DNA of 64,000 bases from JACDBZ01 sp038233215 (GTDB lineage Bacteria > Chloroflexota > Limnocylindria > QHBO01), in contig JBBSML010000004.1 of the NCBI GenBank assembly GCA_038233215.1, positions 59,174-123,173 on the forward strand, read 5' to 3'. Positions 9,731 through 17,029 of the stretch are shown here, piece after piece (the first letter of the stretch is position 1; every line of letters starts with the position of its first letter). The notes under the pieces were generated by a model. That model was given only the letters and a program-made list of their open reading frames with translations. It was not told where the DNA came from and made no database searches. Made by a program: the position numbers and the translations under genes.

Positions 9731-10078
9731 ATGGCCGACGCGCGCGCAACGATCAGCACACACGTCCTTGACCTGGTGAGAGGCAGCCCTGCGTCCGGCG
9801 TCGGCGTCGCTCTTTTCCGCATGGCCGATGGCGACGCACCCGAGCTCGTCTCGGATCTCCTGACCGATGAGGACGGTCGCATCGGCGACCTGCTCGACGG
9901 CTCGGACCTTTCCGCAGGTGATTACCAGCTTGCCTTCGACATCGGCGCATATGCGGACGACCCGGACGCGTTCTTCCAGAGCGCCGCGCTCGCTTTGCAC
10001 ATCACCGACGCGTCGCGCTCGTACCACGTCCCGCTCCTGCTCAGCCCCTTCGGGATGAGCACCTACCGCGGCAGCTGA
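9731..10078 (+). CDS. pucM: 5-hydroxyisourate hydrolase (transthyretin-like)
   Basis: Hydrolyses 5-hydroxyisourate, the product of urate oxidase, to OHCU. The 115-residue protein starts with ISTHVLDLVRGSPASGVGV, containing the conserved active-site His of the family. It has a central LAFDIGAYADDPDAFF, then SYHVPLLLSPFGMSTYRGS. The C-terminal YRGS tetrapeptide is the diagnostic end of bacterial HIU hydrolases, so the gene is complete. It is first in a tight three-gene operon; the next gene begins two bases after its stop. A TACAGA seven bases before ATG could be a weak -10 element. Confidence 0.96.
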   Translation: MADARATISTHVLDLVRGSPASGVGVALFRMADGDAPELVSDLLTDEDGRIGDLLDGSDLSAGDYQLAFDIGAYADDPDAFFQSAALALHITDASRSYHVPLLLSPFGMSTYRGS

Positions 10079-10080
10079 AC

Positions 10081-11028
10081 ATGGCGGAGGTCCCGTCGGT
10101 CGAGGATCTCAATGCGCTCGACGCGGCTGGATTCGCAGGCGTCGTCGGGCCACTGTTCGAGCGTGCGCCGACATTCGTCACGCGGCTCGGGGAAGCGCGG
10201 CCGTTCGAGTCACACGACGACCTCTTCGACGCGGCCCGCGTGATCGCCCGCGAAATCCCGGAGGCGGGCCAAATCGAGCTGCTCGACGCGCACCCGCGCA
10301 TCGGCGCGGACCCGACACTCGTCTCGGACCTCTCGCTCGGTGAGCAGGGCGATGGTCATGTCAGCCAAGCCTGGGTCGGCGAAGAGCTCATCGCGCTGAA
10401 CGGGGCCTACGAGTCCAGGTTTGGATTCCGTTTCGTCGTATTCGTGGCCGGCCGGCCACGCGTCGATATCATCCCCCTGCTCGAACGGTCGCTTCGCGCC
10501 GATCGTGACGAGGAGCTCCGCCGCGCGCTGGACGACATCGTCCTGATCGCGCGCGATCGGATGGCGACACTGCGGGGTCCACGCCCCTTGCCCGAGGAGC
10601 TGCGCGAGGTACTTGCGCTCGAGACATCGCGCTGGATGATTGGCGAATCGGACCGCGACGGGTTGATCCGAGCGGCGCAGCGGCTCATCGAGGAAGGTGT
10701 TGAATCGCGACCCCTGTTGACGCTCTCCCTGGCAAACCAGACGGAGGAATCCGATCTCGCCCCGATCGTCGCCCGACTAATGAGCGAAATCGGCCTGGAG
10801 GAGTGGGATGCGGCGCAGGCTGGGCAATTGCTGGCGCTCCATGCAGCGGCCTCCATCGTCGGCGGCGTGCGCCAGCCGATCGACGGCGCGCGTCGCATCG
10901 CGTCCGTTTCTGATAGTCCCGAGTTTCGCGAGCTGGTCCGGCGCTGGGACCTTGACGTCGACGCCCGGGGCGGCCTGGATGTCGAGATTCGCACCGCAGC
11001 GGTCGAACTCTTCGGCGAGGAGCAGTGA
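10081..11028 (+). CDS. OHCU decarboxylase with an unrecognised C-terminal domain
   Basis: The N-terminal part (residues about 1-165) is 2-oxo-4-hydroxy-4-carboxy-5-ureidoimidazoline decarboxylase, which gives (S)-allantoin. It shows LLDAHPRIGADP with the catalytic His, and ALNGAYESRFGFRFVVFVAGR, the family hallmark. Stand-alone enzymes are about 160-175 residues, whereas this protein has 315. The extra 145 residues (about 171-315) are predicted helical, for example LIRAAQRLIEEGVESRPLLT and AGQLLALHAAASIVGGVRQP. I cannot match them to a family. The gene starts two bases after the HIU hydrolase stop and its TGA overlaps the urate oxidase start. The extension could regulate the enzyme, hold it with its partners, or be a second enzyme. 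Confidence 0.9.
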   Translation: MAEVPSVEDLNALDAAGFAGVVGPLFERAPTFVTRLGEARPFESHDDLFDAARVIAREIPEAGQIELLDAHPRIGADPTLVSDLSLGEQGDGHVSQAWVGEELIALNGAYESRFGFRFVVFVAGRPRVDIIPLLERSLRADRDEELRRALDDIVLIARDRMATLRGPRPLPEELREVLALETSRWMIGESDRDGLIRAAQRLIEEGVESRPLLTLSLANQTEESDLAPIVARLMSEIGLEEWDAAQAGQLLALHAAASIVGGVRQPIDGARRIASVSDSPEFRELVRRWDLDVDARGGLDVEIRTAAVELFGEEQ

Positions 11029-11957
11029 TGGGAATGAAACACGAGATCCGCTACGGCAAGGCGGACGTCAAGGTCTACCGAACGCATGCCGAGCCGTTGA
11101 CCGGCATCACTCCGATCCCCGAATCACCGTTCGCCGGCCGCGACAACACGCTGGCCGCGGCCCAGATCGAAGTGGTGGTGCGCGGCGAGGTCTTCCTGGA
11201 CGCGTACACGACGGGCGATAACCGCCTGGTGGTGGCCACGGACACCATGAAGAACTTCATCCACGCCGTTTCGTTGCGCGCCCGCGCCCGCACGCTCGAG
11301 GAATGGCTGATTGAGGTGGGTACCGCGTTTCTCGACACGTATCCGCACATGGAGCGGCTGACCATGCTCGGTCGCGACCTGCCTTTCCCGGCCGCGTTCA
11401 TTCCCGGGAGCGACGGCTTCGATACCTCCGATCGGCTCTTCAGCCGTGACCGAGGCGACTTCGGCAGCGCACGGCTCGAGCTCGAGCGCACGGTCGAGGG
11501 CTCCGTCGTCGTCACGGATCACGAGTCGGGGCGGCGCGAGCTCCAGCTCATCAAGGTCACCGGGTCCTCATTCGCTGACTTCGCGCGCGATGAGCACACG
11601 ACCCTCCCCGAGCGTCCCGACCGTCCGCTCTATATCTGGTGCGATATCGGCTGGCGCTACACCGATGCGTCGCATGCCGTGCTGGCCGATCCCGCTCGCT
11701 ACGTCGCCGCCGAACAGGTAGCCGACTTGGCGAGCGCCGTGTTCCACGAGTTCGTCAGCCTCTCCATTCAGCACCTGGTCAATGAGATCGGGCTCCGCAT
11801 GCTCGACCGATGGCCGCAGCTCGCCGAAGTCAGCTTTGACGCGCAGAACCGCCTCTGGGACCTTGTTGCGGAGTCGAGCGACGATCCCCGGGTGAAGACC
11901 TACTCCGATCCACGGCCGCCGTTCGGAAACATCGGGCTTGTCCTCCGGCGCGAGTGA
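11025..11957 (+). CDS. pucL: urate oxidase (uricase)
   Basis: Cofactor-independent oxidation of urate to 5-hydroxyisourate. Two tandem T-fold repeats are visible. Family segments include RYGKADVKVYRT with the active-site Lys, VATDTMKNFIHAV with the catalytic Thr/Asp-Thr region, LQLIKVTGSSFADFARDEHTTLPERPDRPLY, and a C-terminal SFDAQNRLWD. At 308-310 residues it has normal uricase length. Starts at GTG 11025, ATG 11028 or ATG 11034 are all possible; the first two overlap the stop of the decarboxylase, indicating coupling. No C-terminal SRL-like signal is present, as expected in a bacterium. It is the last gene of the plus-strand urate operon. Confidence 0.96.
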   Translation: MMGMKHEIRYGKADVKVYRTHAEPLTGITPIPESPFAGRDNTLAAAQIEVVVRGEVFLDAYTTGDNRLVVATDTMKNFIHAVSLRARARTLEEWLIEVGTAFLDTYPHMERLTMLGRDLPFPAAFIPGSDGFDTSDRLFSRDRGDFGSARLELERTVEGSVVVTDHESGRRELQLIKVTGSSFADFARDEHTTLPERPDRPLYIWCDIGWRYTDASHAVLADPARYVAAEQVADLASAVFHEFVSLSIQHLVNEIGLRMLDRWPQLAEVSFDAQNRLWDLVAESSDDPRVKTYSDPRPPFGNIGLVLRRE

Positions 11958-12024
11958 GCGCCGTCGCCAGAATGCGTGGCCGCTCAGCGTAACGGCCTCG
12001 TCGGAACGAGCCCGTCGGATGCGA

Positions 12025-12471
12025 TCAGGAACGTCGGGAGCCGATCATGGTCGGATGGTCGATCGCCGGGCAGCGGTCCATGACAACCTCGAGCCCGGCA
12101 TTCGCCGCCAGCAGCGCAGCCTCTTCGTTCCAGACTTCGAGCTGCATCCATACCGCTCGGGCACCGATGGCGATGGCCTCCTCGACGTGGGGCAGGACGA
12201 GCTCGGAACGGCGGAAGATATCGACTACCTCGATCGGTGCGCGCGGATCCGTGGGCACCGAAGCGAGATCCGGGTAGGCCAGCTCTCCGTGGATCACCGA
12301 CTCGTTGGGGTTGATGGGAACGACGCCATAGCCCTGGCTGAGCAGGTAACGCGAGACGCCATGTGAGGCGCGCCACGGATGCGACGAGCACCCCACCACC
12401 GCCCAGACGCGATACGTGCGGAGGATGTGCTCAGCGACGGTCGGGTCGCTCCAGTCGCGCGGCGTCGTCAT
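12025..12471 (-). CDS. CoA-binding (YccU-like) protein
   Basis: A 148-residue single-domain Rossmann protein of the CoA_binding_2 family. It has VWAVVGCSSHPWRASHGVSRYLLSQGYGVVPINPNES followed by DLASVPTDPRAPIEVVDIFRRSELV and AVWMQLEVWNEEAA. Members bind CoA or acyl-CoA, but most have no known reaction. Its ATG overlaps the TGA of ruvA by four bases, so it is the third gene of a ruvC-ruvA operon. That association may only reflect gene packing. Confidence 0.9.
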   Translation of the reverse strand: MTTPRDWSDPTVAEHILRTYRVWAVVGCSSHPWRASHGVSRYLLSQGYGVVPINPNESVIHGELAYPDLASVPTDPRAPIEVVDIFRRSELVLPHVEEAIAIGARAVWMQLEVWNEEAALLAANAGLEVVMDRCPAIDHPTMIGSRRS

Positions 12472-13043
12472 CGCGAGCGGGCAAGCTCCTGGAGGGCTGC
12501 TTTGATGCGCACGTCGAGCTCCTCCGCGGTCCCAGCCACCGCGCCGGCAGCACGCCTGGCCTCGGACGCCGAGTAGCCGAGCGACTCGAGCGCGGCGACG
12601 ACGTCCGAATCGGTCGAGCTCGCACCACCCCCGGCGATGCCGGCCGCATGCACCTTCTCCTTGAGCTCCAGGATGATGCGCTGCGCAGTCTTGCGCCCGA
12701 CCCCCGAGACGGCCGTGAAGGTGTCCGGTTCATCGGTCACAATCGCGAGCTGGAGCTTGGTCACCGCGTGGGCCGCCGTGATGGCAAGTGCCAGGCGCGG
12801 ACCGACCCCGGCGACCGTCATGAGCAACTCGAAGAACGTCAGTTCCTCCGTGGTGGCAAAGCCGAACAGCGCCTCCTGATCCTCGCGAACGAGATGATGG
12901 GTGAAGACCGATGCTTCCCGACCGATCCGCAGCTTCGCCAGCAGCGCCGGTCCTGCCATGATCCGGTAGCCGATACCGACCACCTCCACGAGGGCGTAGT
13001 CCTGCCCGACATGCGTCACCGGTCCGCGGACCGATCCGATCAT
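12468..13043 (-). CDS. ruvA: Holliday junction branch migration protein RuvA
   Basis: Binds four-way junctions and loads the RuvB motor. At 191 residues it has the standard three-domain length: an OB-like N-terminus (MIGSVRGPVTHVGQDYALVEV), then two helix-hairpin-helix motifs (FFELLMTVAGVGPRLALAI and FTAVSGVGRKTAQRIILEL), then a C-terminal three-helix domain (VVAALESLGYSASEARRAA). The start ATG 13043 overlaps the ruvC stop by four bases. No ruvB gene lies in this window, although it often follows ruvA. Confidence 0.97.
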   Translation of the reverse strand: MIGSVRGPVTHVGQDYALVEVVGIGYRIMAGPALLAKLRIGREASVFTHHLVREDQEALFGFATTEELTFFELLMTVAGVGPRLALAITAAHAVTKLQLAIVTDEPDTFTAVSGVGRKTAQRIILELKEKVHAAGIAGGGASSTDSDVVAALESLGYSASEARRAAGAVAGTAEELDVRIKAALQELARSR

Positions 13044-13534
13044 CTGGTCACCACTTTCGGCTCGGACGCTGCACGGTAGGCACACCCGATGGCGATCGCC
13101 AGCGCGTCGGTGGCATCATCGGGCACGCCGACGAGGCTGACGCGGAGGAGGCGCTGGACCATGGACGCCACCTGCGCCTTGTCGGCCGAGCCATTTCCAC
13201 AGATCGTCTGCTTCACCTCGTTGGGCGTGGGCTCATCGATCGGCACATTCGATTCCGCCGCAGCGAGGAGGGCGACGCCTCGCGCCTGGCCGACCGTCAT
13301 CGCCGTCTGCACGTTGCGCTGGAAGAAGAGGCGTTCGATTCCGATGCGCTGCGGCCGATGCTCCCCGATGAGTGCCCGCAGTGCCCCGTGGAGCTGGCGA
13401 AGGCGCTCCGCGTCCGTGTCCACGGCCGGGGTGCGGATGCACCCGGCATCCACCATACGGACCTCCCCATCACGAAGCTCGACCACGCCATAGCCGCAGG
13501 TGGCGGTGCCTGGGTCGATACCGAGCGTGATCAC
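13040..13534 (-). CDS. ruvC: crossover junction endodeoxyribonuclease RuvC
   Basis: Resolves Holliday junctions by paired nicks. The 164-residue protein shows the catalytic acidic residues in LGIDPGTATCGYGVV, IGIERLFFQRNVQTA and DDATDALAIAIG. The frame is open upstream to 13681, but homology begins exactly at GTG 13534 (VITLGIDPG). A TACCAT hexamer at 13541-13546 ends six bases before this GTG, indicating a leaderless transcript that fixes the start. It is the first gene of ruvC-ruvA-CoA-binding protein. Confidence 0.96.
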   Translation of the reverse strand: MITLGIDPGTATCGYGVVELRDGEVRMVDAGCIRTPAVDTDAERLRQLHGALRALIGEHRPQRIGIERLFFQRNVQTAMTVGQARGVALLAAAESNVPIDEPTPNEVKQTICGNGSADKAQVASMVQRLLRVSLVGVPDDATDALAIAIGCAYRAASEPKVVTR

Positions 13535-13540
13535 GTTGGC

Positions 13541-13546
13541 ATGGTA
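13541..13546 (-). promoter_or_regulatory. -10-like hexamer for the ruvC operon
   Basis: TACCAT on the minus strand, six bases before GTG 13534, with no Shine-Dalgarno sequence. It faces the plus-strand promoter at 13576-13605. Confidence 0.5.
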
Positions 13547-13575
13547 GGGAATTTGGCCGAGAGGCGTCCAGATGC

Positions 13576-13605
13576 TTGACAGTCGATCGACAATAGTCGT
13601 ACGAT
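13576..13605 (+). promoter_or_regulatory. sigma-70-type promoter with two palindromes
   Basis: A perfect TTGACA (13576-13581), an 18-base spacer and TACGAT (13600-13605), then six bases to GTG 13612. The palindromes GTCGATCGAC (13582-13591) and TCGTACGA (13597-13604) sit in the spacer and over the -10 element. This is the pattern of a repressor site. The ArsR-type regulator 300 bases downstream is the obvious candidate, by inference. Confidence 0.6.
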
Positions 13606-13611
13606 GTACCC

Positions 13612-13878
13612 GTGCGTTCGAGATTCTTCGAACCAATCGCAATACGGTCGAAGGAACGGTCCTCCACAATGATGCTCCCACCGAACCCTGGCGTCCTCGA
13701 TTCCCTCATTCGGGAACGCCAGAGCAGCCTCAGAACGCTGCCTGCCCGACGATCGGCTCATGCCCGCGTCGCCTGGCGAATTCGCATTGGCCATGCCCTG
13801 ATCATGGCCGGTAGCTCGCTGAGCGGCGAGCGGGTCGAACAGCCCGCTCGCCATCAGCCCCTCTCCCGCGCCGCCTGA
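13612..13878 (+). CDS. small basic hypothetical protein upstream of the ArsR-type regulator
   Basis: Up to 88 residues, strongly basic. It has an acidic-to-basic helix (GVLDSLIRERQSSLRTLP) followed by RIRIGHALIMAGSSLSGERVE. This resembles the short hypothetical proteins, often about 70 residues and ending in an AL-x-x-x-G-x-x-LSGE-like segment, that are frequent in GC-rich Chloroflexota and Actinomycetota. GTG 13612 stands six bases after a -10 hexamer, so a leaderless start there is favoured. ATG 13669 with AAGGA 13 bases upstream is the alternative. It ends 32 bases before the ArsR-type gene, so the two are probably co-transcribed. Function unknown. Confidence 0.55.
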   Translation: MRSRFFEPIAIRSKERSSTMMLPPNPGVLDSLIRERQSSLRTLPARRSAHARVAWRIRIGHALIMAGSSLSGERVEQPARHQPLSRAA

Positions 13879-13910
13879 TTCGCACACTGGCACGCTGAGA
13901 GGGAGAAGCC

Positions 13911-15044
13911 GTGGCACCGACCCGCCGTCCCGGCACGCCGCCGGGAGTAACGATCGAGGTCTCGCCGGCCTACGAGCTTCTCGAGTCGCTCGTGACCGCG
14001 TTCAGCGAAGATGAGTCAGGCACGTACGAAATCGGAAGCGGTTGGATCGGGAACGCGCGTCAGCGGGCCGGCGACGACCTTCTCGCTCGCATCGCCGCCG
14101 TCTCGCTGGGTGACCCCGATACGTTCATTCATCTTGCCGGGATCGCGTACGACACACCCGCGCCGCGCGATATCCCCTCCTTCCTGAAGCATCTGCGCCA
14201 AACCGACGCGGACGAGATCCGGCTGCACCTGGTGCAGTTCTACGCTCGCGACATCAGACGCATGACCCCAGCCGCCGTGATCCGTGCTGCCATCGGCGGC
14301 GACGCGGCGGCGAAGACGGAGTTCCTGCGCACCTCGCATCCGGATTGGGAGCCGTGGAGCGACTATTTGCGGGGCATCCTGGACACGGATGGTATCGCCT
14401 TCAAGGCAGAGCTGGTAGGTGTCCTCGAGCAGTGGGCCGAGCGAGTCATCCTGCCCGAGCTGCCGACCATCATGCCGATCCTGGAGCGCGACGCAGAAAG
14501 CAAGCGCGATCTTGCACGCGATCTCGCCGTTGACCGATTCGTCACCGTCGCGACGAACGGCGTTGAATTCGCTCCGCGGCCCGGCATCGACCGCGTGGTC
14601 ATGGTTCCCAGCTTTGTAAACCGGCCGCTCGTTTCGTACCTGGAATTCGGCGAGGTGCTCCTGATCATCTATCCCGTGGCGGATGAAAGCATCCTCGCGG
14701 ATTCGGACACACCCCCGCCGCGACTGGTGAGGCTTTCAAAGGCGCTGGGTGATGAGAAGCGGCTTCGGATCCTGCGAATGCTCGCTGACGGCGAGAAGAC
14801 CCTCATGGAGCTGGCTGAGACGTTCGGCGTCGCGAAGACGACCATGCATCATCATCTGATCATCCTCCGATCGGCCGGGCTCATCTCGGTTGGCGTCGGT
14901 TCCAAACGCTATCGTCTCCGCCACGAGACCGTGCCGGACGTCGGCGCATTGCTGAGTGGGTACCTCGGCGCCGCGACTGAGTCTCCGGTGGCGTCGAGGA
15001 CGCGCGACGGCCGCCGCAAAGGCTCGACCGAAGCCGCGAGCTGA
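13911..15044 (+). CDS. ArsR-type winged-helix transcriptional regulator with large N-terminal domain
   Basis: A 377-residue regulator. The C-terminal 100 residues are a clear winged helix: PRLVRLSKALGDEKRLRILRM, then LMELAETFGVAKTTMHHHLIILRSAGLI, then the wing VGVGSKRYRLR. The first 265 residues form an uncharacterised domain often found fused to this helix-turn-helix in GC-rich bacteria, with no obvious metal-binding Cys pair, so it is unlikely to be a classical metal sensor. The GTG start at 13911 has AGAGGGAGAAG upstream. A palindrome-rich promoter at 13576-13605 heads the transcript and is a likely autoregulatory site. Confidence 0.88.
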   Translation: MAPTRRPGTPPGVTIEVSPAYELLESLVTAFSEDESGTYEIGSGWIGNARQRAGDDLLARIAAVSLGDPDTFIHLAGIAYDTPAPRDIPSFLKHLRQTDADEIRLHLVQFYARDIRRMTPAAVIRAAIGGDAAAKTEFLRTSHPDWEPWSDYLRGILDTDGIAFKAELVGVLEQWAERVILPELPTIMPILERDAESKRDLARDLAVDRFVTVATNGVEFAPRPGIDRVVMVPSFVNRPLVSYLEFGEVLLIIYPVADESILADSDTPPPRLVRLSKALGDEKRLRILRMLADGEKTLMELAETFGVAKTTMHHHLIILRSAGLISVGVGSKRYRLRHETVPDVGALLSGYLGAATESPVASRTRDGRRKGSTEAAS

Positions 15045-15047
15045 CGC

Positions 15048-15806
15048 CTAGACCACCTGGGCCTCGAGCCGTTCCATCAACGCGTCGGGAATGTCGAAGT
15101 TGGCGTAGACGTTCTGGACGTCGTCGAGGTCCTCCAGGCGCTCCATGAACTGGAGGACCTGCCTGGCCGTCTTCTCATCGCCGATTTCAACTTTTGTCGT
15201 CGGCTCCATCGAGAGCTCTGCCGAATCGGCGTCAAAGCCGCCCTGGGCCAGCGTTCGGCGCACCGATTCGAGGTCCGCCGGCTCAGTGGTCACCATGATC
15301 GCCCCGGAATCAGGTGCGCTGACGTCGGAGGCGCCGGCATCGATTGCCGCCATCGTCAGCTCGTCGGGATCACTGCCGTTGAGCGGGAGGCTGATAAGAC
15401 CCTTGTGTTCGAACTGCCATGCGACAGAGGACAGCGATCCGCCCGCCTTGCTGAAGACGCTGCGAATCTCGGATGCGGTGCGATTCCGGTTGTCCGTCAT
15501 CGCGGCGATGACCACCGCGACATTCGCCGGCCCGAGTCCCTCGTATGTCACTTCTTCATACTGCTCTGCATCGGCTCCGCCGCCGGTCGCGCGTTCGATG
15601 GCGCGCTTGATGTTCTCAGCGGGCATCGAGGCGGACTTGGCCGTGTCCACCGCCATGCGGAGACGGTAGTTGGCGTCCTGGTCTCCCCCACCCTGCCGAG
15701 CGGCGGTCATGATCTCGCGGGCCAGTTTCGTGAAGACCGCGCCGCGCTTCGCGTCGTTGGCGCCTTTCTGCCGTTTGATCTGGGACCATTTGCTGTGGCC
15801 TGACAC
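15048..15806 (-). CDS. YebC/PmpR family transcription/translation factor
   Basis: A 252-residue member of the YebC family. It starts with SGHSKWSQIKRQKGANDAKRGAVFTKLAREI, followed by NYRLRMAVDTAKSASMPAENIKRAIERATG and YEGLGPANVAVVI. Family members act as DNA-binding regulators, and some relieve ribosome stalling at proline runs. The start is GTG 15806 (VSGHSKW), preceded by AGGAGG four to five bases upstream; the longer open frame to 15872 is non-homologous. It is convergent with the ArsR-type gene, three bases apart. In many bacteria yebC is next to ruvC; here the two are only 1.5 kb apart. Confidence 0.95.
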   Translation of the reverse strand: MSGHSKWSQIKRQKGANDAKRGAVFTKLAREIMTAARQGGGDQDANYRLRMAVDTAKSASMPAENIKRAIERATGGGADAEQYEEVTYEGLGPANVAVVIAAMTDNRNRTASEIRSVFSKAGGSLSSVAWQFEHKGLISLPLNGSDPDELTMAAIDAGASDVSAPDSGAIMVTTEPADLESVRRTLAQGGFDADSAELSMEPTTKVEIGDEKTARQVLQFMERLEDLDDVQNVYANFDIPDALMERLEAQVV

Positions 15807-15924
15807 CGGTCCTCCTGCCGCGCTTGCTGCGGGCATTGTTGCTGCTGACGGTCGAGATTCAGATTCTACCAACAGCTCCCCAGGTCAGACGTCAGTCCAC
15901 CGGCGGCCGATGGACTCGCCACAC

Positions 15925-16911
15925 TCAACCACGGCGAATGCGTTCCCCGAGTGGCACAAGCACGGCGCGGTCCACGCTCCAGCGGCCGGCGCCGAGAATG
16001 ACCAGAACGGACGAGAGCCCGAAGAGGCCGACGTGCGCGATGACCGGGTCGTCGGGCAGCGCGAAGAGCGCCAGCGTCAGCACGGCGAAGCCGACGACGG
16101 CGCTGAAGCGCGTCAGCACTCCGAAGATGATGGCGACGCCAAGGGCCGTCTCGATCAGGATCGCGCCGAGCACCCACAGCTCAGCGGCGACGGGCACCAC
16201 GGCGGTGAGCTCATAGCGGTCAACGGCCGCAAGGGCCTGGTCGTAGATGAAGAGCTTGTCCACGATCCCCGAAGCGGCGAAGGCGCCTCCGAGTCCAAGC
16301 CGCACGACGAGCGGCACGATGTCGTCGTACCGGCTGCTCGCAAGGTTCACGTTGGCCGCTCGTGCCCCCGGACCACCCGGGAAGGCCGCGCGCAGCAGAT
16401 CGTCCAGGCTCGGGCGACCCGGACCCAGGATGGCGGCTGCGGCAACGGCTCCGGCGACATCGAGCATCATCACCAGCTCCGGATTGACGACGAAGGTGAC
16501 GACGTAGGCGCCAAGCGCAATGAGGGCGGCCGGTCGCACCGCCAGGCCGAGAAGCAGAAGGAAGCCCGTCGCGGTCAGCAGCAGCGCGAACAATCCGTCC
16601 GCATCCATGGTGGGCAGGAACCGCACGCGCGACACTCCGGAACCGATCAGCACCAGACCGACGGACAGCCGCACGATCCAGGGCAGATACTCTCGATACC
16701 CCGCGACATGTTCGATGAATCGTGTGCGGGCAACCTCGAGTGGTCGCCAGCGGCCCCACGCGAGGAGTACCAGCACGACGACCACAAGCCCGATACCGAG
16801 CAGGAGAAGCGAGCCCGGCCGCGACAGCGCGTCGAACAGAAAGCCGATCGGGTCCGGGGAGCCACCGGGGTCGGTGACGTAATCGACGTGTGCGATCAGG
16901 AGTCGGTCCAT
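15925..16911 (-). CDS. DoxX-family-like membrane protein
   Basis: About 328 residues with at least seven hydrophobic segments. Two DoxX-like units are visible. The first (about 70-180) has WIVRLSVGLVLIGSGVSRVRF. The second (about 200-315) has IVPLVVRLGLGGAFAASGIVDKL and ETALGVAIIFGVLTRFSAVVG. The start ATG 16911 (MDRLLIAHVDYV) is where hydrophobic coding begins. The open frame continues to 17454, but that part is antisense to the EF-G gene. DoxX proteins are membrane proteins of uncertain role, linked to redox partners in some species. It is divergent from the EF-G2 gene. Confidence 0.8.
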   Translation of the reverse strand: MDRLLIAHVDYVTDPGGSPDPIGFLFDALSRPGSLLLLGIGLVVVVLVLLAWGRWRPLEVARTRFIEHVAGYREYLPWIVRLSVGLVLIGSGVSRVRFLPTMDADGLFALLLTATGFLLLLGLAVRPAALIALGAYVVTFVVNPELVMMLDVAGAVAAAAILGPGRPSLDDLLRAAFPGGPGARAANVNLASSRYDDIVPLVVRLGLGGAFAASGIVDKLFIYDQALAAVDRYELTAVVPVAAELWVLGAILIETALGVAIIFGVLTRFSAVVGFAVLTLALFALPDDPVIAHVGLFGLSSVLVILGAGRWSVDRAVLVPLGERIRRG

Positions 16912-16940
16912 CGGGGTCCATTGTCCGCTAATTCGGCTCC

Positions 16941-16946
16941 TATAAT
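16941..16946 (+). promoter_or_regulatory. consensus -10 element upstream of the EF-G2 gene
   Basis: An exact TATAAT 83 bases before ATG 17030. No convincing -35 hexamer sits at 16-18 bases; TTGTCC at 16921-16926 is only 14 bases away. An AAGGAG (17019-17024) precedes the start codon at good spacing. Confidence 0.5.
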
Positions 16947-17029
16947 GGCGTCCATCCCCGGCCTCCGATCGCTCGAGGCGGACAACATCGGCCTCGGCGA
17001 CTCCGGCACTGCTTGCGCAAGGAGCACCG

